Positions 7,716-16,300 of a stretch of 64,000 nt of DNA are shown here, piece by piece. Below the pieces are notes generated by a model. That model was not told the origin of the DNA, searched no databases, and worked only from the letters and a program-made list of their open reading frames with translations. Source of the DNA: Kitasatospora sp. GAS204B (GTDB lineage Bacteria > Actinomycetota > Actinomycetes > Streptomycetales > Streptomycetaceae). How positions within the stretch are numbered: the stretch's first letter is position 1; each line of letters opens with the position of its first letter. The stretch is taken from positions 266,429-330,428 of the forward strand of contig NZ_JARZAG010000006.1 of the NCBI RefSeq assembly GCF_029892155.1. Reading direction: 5' to 3'. The translations under genes were made by a program, and so were the position numbers.

Positions 7716-8834
7716 ATGCGACAACTGGCGCCACAACTCCTCGCGTGGCAGGAATCCGGAGCCCGCTACGCCGTCGCGAGCATCGTGGCGGTGCGGGGCA
7801 GCGCGCCCATGCCGCTGGGGTCGGCCCTGTGTGTGGACACGGACGGCACGGCGCTGGGCAGCGTCTCGGGCGGCTGTGTCGAGGGCGCGGTGTACGAGTT
7901 GGCGCGCGAGGTGTTGTCCTCGGGCGAACCGCGGCTCGCCGGCTTCGGGCCCTCGGACGACGATGTCTTCGCCGCCGGCCTGACCTGCGGAGGCGGGCTC
8001 GAGGTCTTCGTGCAGGCGGTACAGGGTGACACGGCCCGGGTGCTGGCCGCCGCGTTCCGGGCGGTGGCGGCACGGCGGCCGGTGGTCCTGGCGCGGGTGC
8101 TGGACGGTCCGAACGGCTGGGCGGGACGGGCGATCGCGCTGGTGGGCGACCGGCACCTCGGGAGCACCGGAGAGCGGGACCTGGACCGGGCGGTGCTGGC
8201 CGACGCGCGCAGCTTGCTGGGCGTGGACGTCACCACCGTGAGCGTCTACGACACGGGTGGTGTGACCCGGGTGCTGCTCGAGTCCTGGGCCCCCAGCCCT
8301 CGGCTGCTGGTGTTCGGTGCCAACGACCACGCCGCCGCGGTCGCCGAGATCGGGGCCTTTCTCGGCTTCCACGTCACGGTCTGCGACGCACGCGCCACCT
8401 TCACCACGCGCGAGCGCTTCCCGGCCGCCCACGAGGTGGTGGTCGACTGGCCGCACCGCTACCTGGCGGCCACAAGAACCGATCGCCGCACGGCGGTGTG
8501 CGTGATGACGCACGATCCCAAGTTCGACGTGCCCTTGCTCGTCGAGGCACTGCGCCGACCGCTGTCGTACGTCGGAGCGCTCGGTTCGCGGCGGGTGCGG
8601 GCGGCTCGGGAGCGAGAGCTGATCGAGGCCGGCGTGTCACCTGACGCGCTGGCCGGGTTGCGCTCACCGGTAGGGCTCGACCTGGGCGCCGGCACGCCGC
8701 GGGAGACCGCCGTGTCCATCGCGGCGGAACTCATCGCCGTGCGCAACGGCCGTAGCGGACAAGCCCTTTCGGCGATCGACGACCCCATTCACCCCAGGCG
8801 GGAGGCCTCCTGGTCGGCACCGCTGCTCCGCTGA
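7716..8834 (+). CDS. XdhC/CoxI family protein
   Basis: About 372-residue protein of the XdhC family, which helps insert or sulfurate the molybdenum cofactor of xanthine-dehydrogenase-type enzymes. The N-terminal XdhC_CoxI part has VRGSAPMPLGSALCVD and the hallmark GSVSGGCVEGAV. The C-terminal Rossmann-like XdhC_C part has RLLVFGANDHAAAVAEIG and YVGALGSRRVRAAR. The ATG at 7716 fits family N-termini (MRQLAPQLLAWQ) and has GGAG 11 bases upstream; the ATG at 7707 is an alternative. No molybdenum hydroxylase subunit gene is in the window, so its partner enzyme lies elsewhere. Its 3' end overlaps the convergent cydC gene by 46 bp. Confidence 0.9.
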   Translation: MRQLAPQLLAWQESGARYAVASIVAVRGSAPMPLGSALCVDTDGTALGSVSGGCVEGAVYELAREVLSSGEPRLAGFGPSDDDVFAAGLTCGGGLEVFVQAVQGDTARVLAAAFRAVAARRPVVLARVLDGPNGWAGRAIALVGDRHLGSTGERDLDRAVLADARSLLGVDVTTVSVYDTGGVTRVLLESWAPSPRLLVFGANDHAAAVAEIGAFLGFHVTVCDARATFTTRERFPAAHEVVVDWPHRYLAATRTDRRTAVCVMTHDPKFDVPLLVEALRRPLSYVGALGSRRVRAARERELIEAGVSPDALAGLRSPVGLDLGAGTPRETAVSIAAELIAVRNGRSGQALSAIDDPIHPRREASWSAPLLR

Positions 8835-10459
8835 TCCGCACCGTCCAGGCGCACCGTGCCGTCCACGGGGAAGGGCAGCAGGTCGTGGTGCTGGTCCGGC
8901 AGGGCGATGACGAGCGCGCAGTGCGGCAGCGCCTGCCGGACTCCGCTCAGCAGCCGCACGGCCGTGGGTCGGTCGAGCCCGGCGGTGGGTTCGTCGAGCA
9001 GGAGCACGGCGGGGTCGCGCAGGATCGCGCGGGCGATGGCGAGCCGGCGCCGCTGTCCCTGCGAGAGCATGCTTCCCAAGGGGCCGGTGGGTGACTCGAG
9101 TTGAAGGTCCGCCAGCGCCGCGGCGGCGAGCGCGGCGTGCAGTGCCTCGTCGTCGGCGCAGGGCGCCGCTTGCCGCAGGTTGCCGGCGACGGTGCTGTCG
9201 GCCAGCCAGTCCTCGGCTTCGACCAGGGTGAGCGCGGCGGCCACGGTGGCCGCCGAGAGCGTGTCCAGGCGGGCGTCACCGAGCAGGACGACACCCGGTG
9301 CCGGGCTCTCGATCCGTCCCGCGAGCAGGTTGAGCAGGGTGCTCTTGCCGCTTCCGTTCGGCCCGGTGACCAGCGTGGCGCTGCCCGGCAGCAGGGTGGC
9401 CGACCAGCGGGCCCGGGCCGCCCCGAGGCCCACGGGGAGATCGCGCACCACCAGCGGCGCGCGGGGGAGCAGGACGGCCGGACCGGCGGGCAGCGCGCGG
9501 GCGCGCGCCAGCAGGTCGGTCAGCCGCACGGCGGAGCGCACGGCCGAGCCGCGGTCGCGCAGGATCTGCGGCAGGGTCTCGACCAGTTCGTACCCGGCGG
9601 CGATCAGCAGGGTCTCCCCGATGGCGTCGGCCACCGGCTGGATCGTCGGCCGGCCGGAGAGGGCGAGCAGCAGGACCGCGACCTGCCCGAGCACGGCGAG
9701 CAGGCGCAGCTGCAGCCGGCCGCCCCGCAGGGCCGCCAGTGACGCGGCGTCAGCTCGCCGCGCCCGCTCCACCCGCTGGGCGACCTGGTCGCGGGCCAGG
9801 TCGACGGCGTCCAGGCAACGCAGTTCGGCGAGCGCGGCCCGGGCGCTGAGCAGCGCGGATCGGGCGGCGGCCCGCTCAACGGTGGCCTCGGCCAGGCGGG
9901 CGGCGGCGCGGCGGTCCGCGCGCACGGCCACGGCGATGGCCAGCGCGAGCAGCAGCACCTCGGCCACCCCGGCCGCCGGGCTCGCCACGCAGATCAGCGC
10001 CACCACGACCAGGGCGGTCGCCGCGACGCCGGTCAGCGGGGCGATCGTCCGCGCCGGTGCCGCGCCCACGGCCGTCACGTCGTCGGTGAGCCGGGCGAGC
10101 AGCGCGCCGTCGCGCCGCTCCCGCAACTGGCGTGGCGGGAGCGCGCCGGCGGTGCGCACCATCGTGGCCCGGAGCGCGACGGTCGCGCCGAGCAGGGCGC
10201 GGTGGCTGGTGAGCCGTTCGGTGTAGCGCAGGCCGGTCCGCCCGAGGGCCAACGCCCGCACGGTGCCCGAGGGATACATCCAGGACCAGGTGGTGTTGGC
10301 CTGGAGCGTGACCAGTGCGCAGGAGGTGAGGAACCAGCCGGACACGCCGAGCAGTCCGGCGGCGGTCACCTCGGCGGCGGCGGCCAGCAGCGCGCCGAGC
10401 AGCAGGTCGCGTCGGGCCCGGCGGTCGGCCGACGTCCAGAGCAGGGTGAGGGGCTTCAC
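8789..10459 (-). CDS. cydC: ABC exporter subunit CydC (cytochrome bd assembly)
   Basis: 556-residue half-transporter of the CydDC type, which exports glutathione or cysteine and is required for cytochrome bd assembly. An N-terminal membrane domain (about 1-330) has GVSGWFLTSCA near the start, a CydC-like feature. The ATPase domain follows with Walker A GPNGSGKST, signature LSQGQ and Walker B VLLLDEP. The start overlaps the cydD stop by ATGA at 10456-10459, implying translational coupling. It is the last gene of the dps-cydABDC row and overlaps the convergent xdhC gene by 46 bp. Confidence 0.93.
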   Translation of the reverse strand: MKPLTLLWTSADRRARRDLLLGALLAAAAEVTAAGLLGVSGWFLTSCALVTLQANTTWSWMYPSGTVRALALGRTGLRYTERLTSHRALLGATVALRATMVRTAGALPPRQLRERRDGALLARLTDDVTAVGAAPARTIAPLTGVAATALVVVALICVASPAAGVAEVLLLALAIAVAVRADRRAAARLAEATVERAAARSALLSARAALAELRCLDAVDLARDQVAQRVERARRADAASLAALRGGRLQLRLLAVLGQVAVLLLALSGRPTIQPVADAIGETLLIAAGYELVETLPQILRDRGSAVRSAVRLTDLLARARALPAGPAVLLPRAPLVVRDLPVGLGAARARWSATLLPGSATLVTGPNGSGKSTLLNLLAGRIESPAPGVVLLGDARLDTLSAATVAAALTLVEAEDWLADSTVAGNLRQAAPCADDEALHAALAAAALADLQLESPTGPLGSMLSQGQRRRLAIARAILRDPAVLLLDEPTAGLDRPTAVRLLSGVRQALPHCALVIALPDQHHDLLPFPVDGTVRLDGADQRSSGADQEASRLG

Positions 10460-12252
10460 GACGTCACCCCGTATGAAATCAGGCCGTCTGACGGCGTGCC
10501 ATCTGATGTCACCGTGCGGATGCGCCCCCGGTCGATGGCGACGACCGCGTCGGCGATCTTCAGGAGTTCGGGGCTGTGGGTGGCGAGCAGGACCGTTCGG
10601 TCGCGCGCCAGGGTGCGGACGGCGGCCATCACGCGTTCCTCGGCTCCGGGGTCCAGGTGGGCGGTCGGCTCGTCCAGGCAGAGCACCGGTGTGTCCCGCA
10701 ACAGGGCGCGGACGAAGACCAGTTGCTGGATCTGGCCGGAGGAGAGCCCGCTGCCGCGTTCGCCGACGACGGTGTCCAGGCCGTGCGGCAGTGCCGCGCG
10801 CAGGTCGGCGAAGCCGAGCGTGGCGAAGGCGGCGTCGAGCGTCGCGTCGTCCGCGTCCCGGCGGGCCAGCAGCAGGTTCTCCCGCACCGTGCCCGGCAGC
10901 AGGTAGCAGGGCTGGCCGATCCAGGACACCGCACGGGGGTCGGCGGGCTGCGGTACACCGCCGACCTCATGCGTGCTCGACCCGGACTCAGGGGCGAGCA
11001 GTCCGGCGGCGACCGCCAGCAGCGTGGACTTCCCCGCTCCGCTGGCGCCGGTGAGGGCCAGTACCTGCCCAGGGCGCGCGGTCAGGGTGACGTCGTCGAG
11101 GGCGGGCCGGTCGCGGTGGGGGAAGGTGACCTCGACCGCGCGCAGCTGGACGCTGCGGGGAGCGTCGGTGGGCCTGGGTGTCGCTCGCCCGGTCGCGGAC
11201 ACGTCCAGCAGACCGTTGACGAGCTCGGCGGCGGCGGACGCCTCGGCGCGGGCGTGGTAGCCGCGCGCCAGTTCCCGCACCGGTGCGAAGTAGGCAGGGG
11301 TGAGGACCAGGACGAAGAGCGCCGTGCCCAGGCTCATGCTCGAGGGGATGCCGGGCAGGTGCAGGTAGTCGAGCAGCACCAGGCCGCAGTAGGTGGCGAC
11401 CACGGCGAGCGTTCCGGTGACCAGCAGCTCCACCCAGGCGGTGGAGAGGAACGCCACCCGCAGCACCGCCTGGGTCCGGTCGGCCAGTTCGCGGTCGTCC
11501 TGCTCGACGGCGAGCGCGGCGCGCTCGTCGGCGCCCAGGCCGACCAGTGTCGGCAGCCCGCGCAACTGGTCCAGCAGGCGGGCGCTGAGGGTCCGGGCGG
11601 CGGTCAGCTGGGCCTGGACGGCGGCGCGGGTGCCCATGCCGATGACCTTGAGATTGGCCGGCAGCAGTGGGGTCGCCAGCACCAGCAGCAGGGCGACCAC
11701 CCGGCTGCCCGACGCGATCGCCGCCAGCACGACGCCGCCGGCGATCAGCATGGTCCGGCGCGCCGGGACGTAGCCGGTCAGCCAGTCGGTGAGGCGGTCC
11801 ATCTCCTCGTCCAGGGCCTGGACGAAGGCGGCGTCGGTTCCGCTGGGGCGCGCCGCGCCGGCCGGCTGCCGCCAGGCGGGCAGGGCGGCGTCCAGCAGCC
11901 GGCCGCGCAGCGCGTGCCGGACCGCGGCGGCCGCCTCGTCCGCGGCCAGGTCGCCGGCCGCGAGCAGCCAGGCCCGCAGCGCGAGCCCGGCCGCGATCAG
12001 GCCGGCCGCCGGCAGCACCGAGACGGGGGTGACCGCCGCCCGCTGGCCGTGCAGCGCCAACTGGGCGGCCCAGCCGAGCCCGGCCGCCCAGCCGACGGTG
12101 CCGAGCGCGGCGAGCCCGCGCAGCGTGCCGGCCCGCCGGAAGGCGGGTGCCTGCGCGTGCGCCCACTCGTGCAACCGGCGCAGCGCCCGCTTCTGGTCCT
12201 GCTGCGCGTCGTCGTCGGCCAGGCGCGTCAGCAGGGCGGCGGTGTCGCTCAC
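10456..12252 (-). CDS. cydD: ABC exporter subunit CydD (cytochrome bd assembly)
   Basis: 598-residue half-transporter pairing with CydC. A helical exporter domain is followed by an ATPase domain with Walker A GASGAGKSTLL, signature LSSGQ and Walker B VLCLDEP. The GTG at 12252 is chosen because it overlaps the cydB stop by GTGA (12249-12252); an upstream reading extension to 12456 runs inside cydB in another frame and is ignored. In many streptomycetes CydC and CydD are fused in one chain; here they are separate. Confidence 0.93.
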   Translation of the reverse strand: MSDTAALLTRLADDDAQQDQKRALRRLHEWAHAQAPAFRRAGTLRGLAALGTVGWAAGLGWAAQLALHGQRAAVTPVSVLPAAGLIAAGLALRAWLLAAGDLAADEAAAAVRHALRGRLLDAALPAWRQPAGAARPSGTDAAFVQALDEEMDRLTDWLTGYVPARRTMLIAGGVVLAAIASGSRVVALLLVLATPLLPANLKVIGMGTRAAVQAQLTAARTLSARLLDQLRGLPTLVGLGADERAALAVEQDDRELADRTQAVLRVAFLSTAWVELLVTGTLAVVATYCGLVLLDYLHLPGIPSSMSLGTALFVLVLTPAYFAPVRELARGYHARAEASAAAELVNGLLDVSATGRATPRPTDAPRSVQLRAVEVTFPHRDRPALDDVTLTARPGQVLALTGASGAGKSTLLAVAAGLLAPESGSSTHEVGGVPQPADPRAVSWIGQPCYLLPGTVRENLLLARRDADDATLDAAFATLGFADLRAALPHGLDTVVGERGSGLSSGQIQQLVFVRALLRDTPVLCLDEPTAHLDPGAEERVMAAVRTLARDRTVLLATHSPELLKIADAVVAIDRGRIRTVTSDGTPSDGLISYGVTS

Positions 12253-13523
12253 CGCTGTGCCGCCTGCTCGACGTCGAACTCCCCGGCGGCGGCGGACCGC
12301 CGGTCGCCGACCAGCCAGGCGGCGAGCGCGAGGGCGCCGAACAGCACGAGCGCGACAGGGGCGATCCATTCGCCCTGACCGCCGAACACGTCCTGCACGA
12401 CCGCGACCAGACCGACACCGAGCACGGTGAACCCGACCCGACGGACCAGGACCCACACGCCCGCTTCCGCCACCGGGACATGACTGACCGGCAGATCCGT
12501 GTGGACCTCAACATGATTGACGGGTACGGCGAGCGCGGCCGGGGCCGGCGGCCGGTACTTCCCTCGGAACACCCACCAGGCGTAGATGTTGTAGGCGAGC
12601 ACCACGGGCATGCAGCAGCCGACACCGATCAGCAGGAACACCTGTGACCCGACCGGGCTGGCGGCGGCGTGCACGCTCAGGCCGGGCGGCACGACGATGG
12701 GGGCGGTCGCGGTCACCAGCGCCAGCAGCCCGGCGACTTGGGCGCCGAGCACGGCGATGAACGGCCGGGCGTCGGGCTCCTTGCCGAAGCCGTACCAGGC
12801 GACGGCACCGCACCCGGCGGCGGCCGCCACCAGGAGGCCGAACAGGACGGCCCGCAGCGGCTGGTCGAAGCGGAAGTGCTGCGGGTCGGCCACCTCCAGG
12901 CCGAAGCCCAGCACCAGGCAGGCCCCGACCGTCACGGCGAGCAGCGGGCGCCCGAGCCGCGCGGCCCGACGGCGGGCGCCGCCCTCCGTCTTGGCCTGCA
13001 GCCAGGCGGCGCCGGCCAGCAGGTACAGCGCGGTCAGGCCGAGCGCGCACAGCACGCTGTAGGGCGTGAGCCAGCGCAGCGCACCGCCGTCGTAGACACC
13101 CCCGTGCTGCGGCAGACCGCTGAGCACGGTGCCGACCACCAGACCCTGGCAGACCGTCACCACCAGTGAGGAGATGCCGAACAGGCGCCCCCAGCCGCGA
13201 CGGTAGTCCGGCGCGGAGCTCTGCAGCTCCAGCCCCAACCCGCGCAGCACGAAGGCCAGCAGCATCACGATCAGCGGCAGGTAGACCCCGGGGAGCACGG
13301 TGGCGTAGACGCCGGGCAGCGCCGCCCACAGGGTGACCCCGGCGAGGATGATCCAGCTCTCGTTGGCGTCCCAGGCCGTCGCGACCAGCTCGGTGTACTC
13401 CTTGCGCCGCTCGTCGCTGCGGTCGAAGAGACCGAGGATCCCGATCCCGAGGTCGTAGCCGTCCAGCACCACGTAGGCGCCGAGCGCGAAGAGGATCAGC
13501 GCGTAGGAAGCGTACTCAGCCAT
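12249..13523 (-). CDS. cydB: cytochrome bd oxidase subunit II, with C-terminal extension
   Basis: 424-residue membrane protein. The N-terminal part has the CydB hallmark YVVLDGYDLGIG and WDANESWIILAGVTLWAALP, and the core ends near residue 345 with YNIYAWWVFRGKY. A tail of about 75 residues follows with two further hydrophobic helices (VGFTVLGVGLVAVVQDVF and a Leu/Ala-rich one), longer than the usual family. The ATG at 13523 overlaps the end of cydA by 8 bp, so the subunits are translationally coupled. Subunit II structurally supports the haem-bearing subunit I. Confidence 0.93.
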   Translation of the reverse strand: MAEYASYALILFALGAYVVLDGYDLGIGILGLFDRSDERRKEYTELVATAWDANESWIILAGVTLWAALPGVYATVLPGVYLPLIVMLLAFVLRGLGLELQSSAPDYRRGWGRLFGISSLVVTVCQGLVVGTVLSGLPQHGGVYDGGALRWLTPYSVLCALGLTALYLLAGAAWLQAKTEGGARRRAARLGRPLLAVTVGACLVLGFGLEVADPQHFRFDQPLRAVLFGLLVAAAAGCGAVAWYGFGKEPDARPFIAVLGAQVAGLLALVTATAPIVVPPGLSVHAAASPVGSQVFLLIGVGCCMPVVLAYNIYAWWVFRGKYRPPAPAALAVPVNHVEVHTDLPVSHVPVAEAGVWVLVRRVGFTVLGVGLVAVVQDVFGGQGEWIAPVALVLFGALALAAWLVGDRRSAAAGEFDVEQAAQR

Positions 13524-14880
13524 GGACGGTCTCCGGCAGGATCGGGTGGCCGGCGGTTGGCGAGTCGAGGGCTTCCGGCCCCGCCTTGACGGCCCGGACG
13601 ATGTAGCGGACCCAGACCGCGACCAGCACGGCGTAGACCGCGACGAAGCCGGCCAGGCTCAGCGCGGCCTCGGTCGTGGACAGTTGGGAGACGGCGTCCG
13701 AGGTACGGAGCTGGCCGTAGACCACCCAGGGCTGGCGTCCGGTCTCCGCGGTGATCCAGCCCCCGGTGATCGCGATCAGGCCGGCGGGCGTCATCCAGAC
13801 CAGCAGCCGGTGGAAGCGCCGGGCGGTGAACAGCCGCCCGCGCAGGCGCAGTACCAGTCCGGCGAAGGCCATCGCGAACATGGTGAGCGCGGTGAAGTAC
13901 ATCGCCCGGAAGCCGTAGAAGGCGCTCCACATGTTCGGGCGCTGGTCCGGCGGGGTCTGCAACAGGCCGGGCACGTGGGCCTGGCCGGTCAGGTCCTTGC
14001 CGATCACCGCGCCCAGGTGCGGGATCTCGATGCGCAGGTTGTCCTTGCCCTTGCCCGGGTCGGGGATGACGACCAGGTTGTAGCCGTTGTTGTCGGTCTT
14101 CCAGTTGCCCTCGAAGGCCTCCAGCTTGGCGGGCTGGTGCTGTCCCATGAACACCGCGGTCTCGTCGCCCGCGTACAGCTGAACGGGCATCAGGACGGCC
14201 AGCACTCCCAGCGCGAGCGAGAGCGTGCGGCGAGCGAAGCCGAGCGAGCGCTGCCTGACCAGGTACCAGGCGGCGATGCCGCCGACGAACCAGGCGGCGC
14301 TGATCAGCACCGCGAGCAGCATGTGCGGGAAGCGGTAGGAGAACGCGGGGTTGAACAGCACCTGCCACCAGTCGCGGGCCTGGAACTGGCCCGCGACCTT
14401 GGTGAAGCCGGCCGGATCCTGCATCCAGCTGTTCGCGGAGAGGATCCAGGTGGTGGACAGCAGGGTGCCGAAGGCGACCATCCACGAGGCGAAGGCCATG
14501 GTGCGCGGACGCACCCGTCCCTCGCCGTAGAGCATGATGCCGATGAAGCCGGCCTCCAGGAAGAACGCGGTGATCACCTCCATCCCGATGGTGACACCGA
14601 GGATGGGACCCACCGCATGCGCGTAACTGCCCCAGTTCAGGCCGAACTCGAAGGTCATCACCGTGCCGGCGACCACACCGAGGCCGAACCCGACCGCGAA
14701 GATCTTCCGCCAGAAGCGGAACATCTGCAGGTAGAGCGGATCACGGGTGCGCAGGTAGGCCGTGTAGACGACGGCGAGCAGGATGGAGAGCCCGACGGTC
14801 AGAGCGGGAAAGGTCATGTGGAAGATGGCGGTGATGGCGAACTGCCAGCGGGACAGTTCCACCGTCGCGGATGACGCCAT
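13516..14880 (-). CDS. cydA: cytochrome bd ubiquinol/menaquinol oxidase subunit I
   Basis: 454-residue haem-bearing subunit of the high-affinity terminal oxidase. The haem-ligand region IFHMTFPALTVG is at the N-terminus (His21). The quinol-site segment with GDETA and GQHQPAKL is present, as is the C-terminal signature GGWITAETGRQPW followed by VVYGQLRT. The short Q-loop matches the actinobacterial form. It oxidises menaquinol and reduces oxygen to water under low oxygen or NO stress. It lies 49 bp downstream of dps, suggesting a shared transcript. I see no Rex operator (TTGTGAA-type palindrome) upstream of cydA or dps, so regulation may differ from the classical Streptomyces cyd operon. Confidence 0.95.
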   Translation of the reverse strand: MASSATVELSRWQFAITAIFHMTFPALTVGLSILLAVVYTAYLRTRDPLYLQMFRFWRKIFAVGFGLGVVAGTVMTFEFGLNWGSYAHAVGPILGVTIGMEVITAFFLEAGFIGIMLYGEGRVRPRTMAFASWMVAFGTLLSTTWILSANSWMQDPAGFTKVAGQFQARDWWQVLFNPAFSYRFPHMLLAVLISAAWFVGGIAAWYLVRQRSLGFARRTLSLALGVLAVLMPVQLYAGDETAVFMGQHQPAKLEAFEGNWKTDNNGYNLVVIPDPGKGKDNLRIEIPHLGAVIGKDLTGQAHVPGLLQTPPDQRPNMWSAFYGFRAMYFTALTMFAMAFAGLVLRLRGRLFTARRFHRLLVWMTPAGLIAITGGWITAETGRQPWVVYGQLRTSDAVSQLSTTEAALSLAGFVAVYAVLVAVWVRYIVRAVKAGPEALDSPTAGHPILPETVHG

Positions 14881-14929
14881 GGCGACTCCTGTCAGCGCTG
14901 CGGGGCGGGGTGCGGGTGGAGCCGGCAGG

Positions 14930-15514
14930 TCACAGCCGCACCAGCGGGACGTCCACCAGGTGCTCGGCCAGGAACCACACCTGCGCCTCGCCGGTGCGCA
15001 CGACCTGGGAGACCAGCAGGTCGTTGCTCCCGTCGTCGCCTAGCTCCGCCACCCGGCGGGCGGCATCGCGGGCGTCGATCAGGATCGCCTCGTGCGCCGC
15101 CAGCAGCCGCGACAGCATCGCCGGCACCTCCTCGACGCCGTCCGGCGGACGCGGGATCGAGGTGATCTCCGCGACGTGCCGCGGGTCGCCGACCGCCACG
15201 CCACCCAGGGCCTGCACCCGCTCGGCGAGCGCGTCCACCAGCGCCAGCTGCTCGTCCGCGTGCTTGTCCAGCAGCAGGTGCAGCTGGTAGAAGGTCGCTC
15301 CGCGCATCAGCCAGTGGTGCTTCTTGTAGAGCGTGTAGAGGATGCTGGTGTCCGCCAGTACCCGGTTGAGCCGCTGGCAGGCGTACAGGCGGGCGTCGTA
15401 GGAGAGACCGAGCGGAACCTGGTTGACGGTGCCGAACTCCTGGATCTCCTCGCCCTTCTGGTGCAGCAACGGCTGGCTGCTGCCGCTGATGGTGGGGTGG
15501 TCGGAACTGGTCAT
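14930..15514 (-). CDS. Dps-like ferritin (DNA starvation protection protein)
   Basis: 194-residue ferroxidase mini-ferritin that stores iron and protects DNA from peroxide. Inter-subunit ferroxidase residues are visible in YTLYKKHHWLMRG and LLLDKHADEQLALVD. The N-terminal tail of about 30 residues precedes the four-helix bundle. The ATG at 15514 has AAGGAG close upstream. It is the first gene before cydABDC on the same strand, tying iron/oxidant protection to an alternative oxidase. Confidence 0.93.
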   Translation of the reverse strand: MTSSDHPTISGSSQPLLHQKGEEIQEFGTVNQVPLGLSYDARLYACQRLNRVLADTSILYTLYKKHHWLMRGATFYQLHLLLDKHADEQLALVDALAERVQALGGVAVGDPRHVAEITSIPRPPDGVEEVPAMLSRLLAAHEAILIDARDAARRVAELGDDGSNDLLVSQVVRTGEAQVWFLAEHLVDVPLVRL

Positions 15515-15664
15515 GGGAACTCCTTGGGGGGTTAGCGGGATTTCAGCGGAACATCGACTCGAGCCAAGCTAGGGGCACCTGAACTGCGGGTATGGGCCTG
15601 GAGTGCACCGACCGTTGCCCCTGGGCGCACCGTCACCAGGTCGGGGTGGCAAGCGGTCGCGCGA

Positions 15665-16300
15665 TCACCGGCGACCGACGGCGAGCGCCGCCAACTGCTC
15701 CTCGAACGGGACGACGGTCTCGGCCGTGGCGCGCGCGGGCACCGGCCGGCCCGTCATCAGATCGGCCAACTCGCCTGCCGCGCGGGCGATCCGGGCGGCC
15801 AGGCCGCCGCTGGCGTCACCGGTCGAGCCCCAGTCCTCGGAGGCCGCGTAGACGGCGGTGGGCGCCACCACGGCCCGCAGATAGGCGAAGAGCGGTCGCA
15901 TGGCGTGCTCCAGGGCCAGCGAGTGCCGGGCGGTTCCACCGGTGGCGGCGACGAGCACCGGAGCGCCGGTGAGCGCGTCCTTGTCGATCACGTCCACGAA
16001 GGACTTGAAGAGGCCGCTGTACGACGCGCTGAAGATCGGCGTCACGGCGATCAGCCCGTCCGCCGCGGTGACCGCCTCGATCGCCGCGCGCAGCGCGGGC
16101 GGCGGGAAGCCGGTGACCAGATTGTCGGCGATCTCCCGTGCCAGGTCGCGCAGTTCGATCACCTGGAGGTCGACCTCCCGTCCGCCGTAGCGCAGTTGAC
16201 GTATGGTGGCGTCGGTGATCCGGTCGGCCAGCAGCCGGGTCGACGACGGGACCGAGAGCCCGGCCGCGACCACCACCAAGTGCAGTGCGCCGTCGCTCAC
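15665..16300 (-). CDS. NAD(P)H-dependent FMN reductase (CE1759-like)
   Basis: 211-residue flavodoxin-fold reductase. GLSVPSSTRLLADRI is the FMN-phosphate loop and TPIFSASYSGLFKSFVD the conserved second flavin segment. The start overlaps the stop of the upstream luciferase-like gene by ATGA (16297-16300), so it very likely supplies reduced FMN to that monooxygenase. A different FMN reductase serves the second luciferase-like protein at 35132-36025. Confidence 0.9.
   Translation of the reverse strand: MSDGALHLVVVAAGLSVPSSTRLLADRITDATIRQLRYGGREVDLQVIELRDLAREIADNLVTGFPPPALRAAIEAVTAADGLIAVTPIFSASYSGLFKSFVDVIDKDALTGAPVLVAATGGTARHSLALEHAMRPLFAYLRAVVAPTAVYAASEDWGSTGDASGGLAARIARAAGELADLMTGRPVPARATAETVVPFEEQLAALAVGRR

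Noticed and set aside
14881..15600. Possible Rex operator before cydA/dps
   Set aside because: No TTGTGAA-type palindrome was found on either strand.
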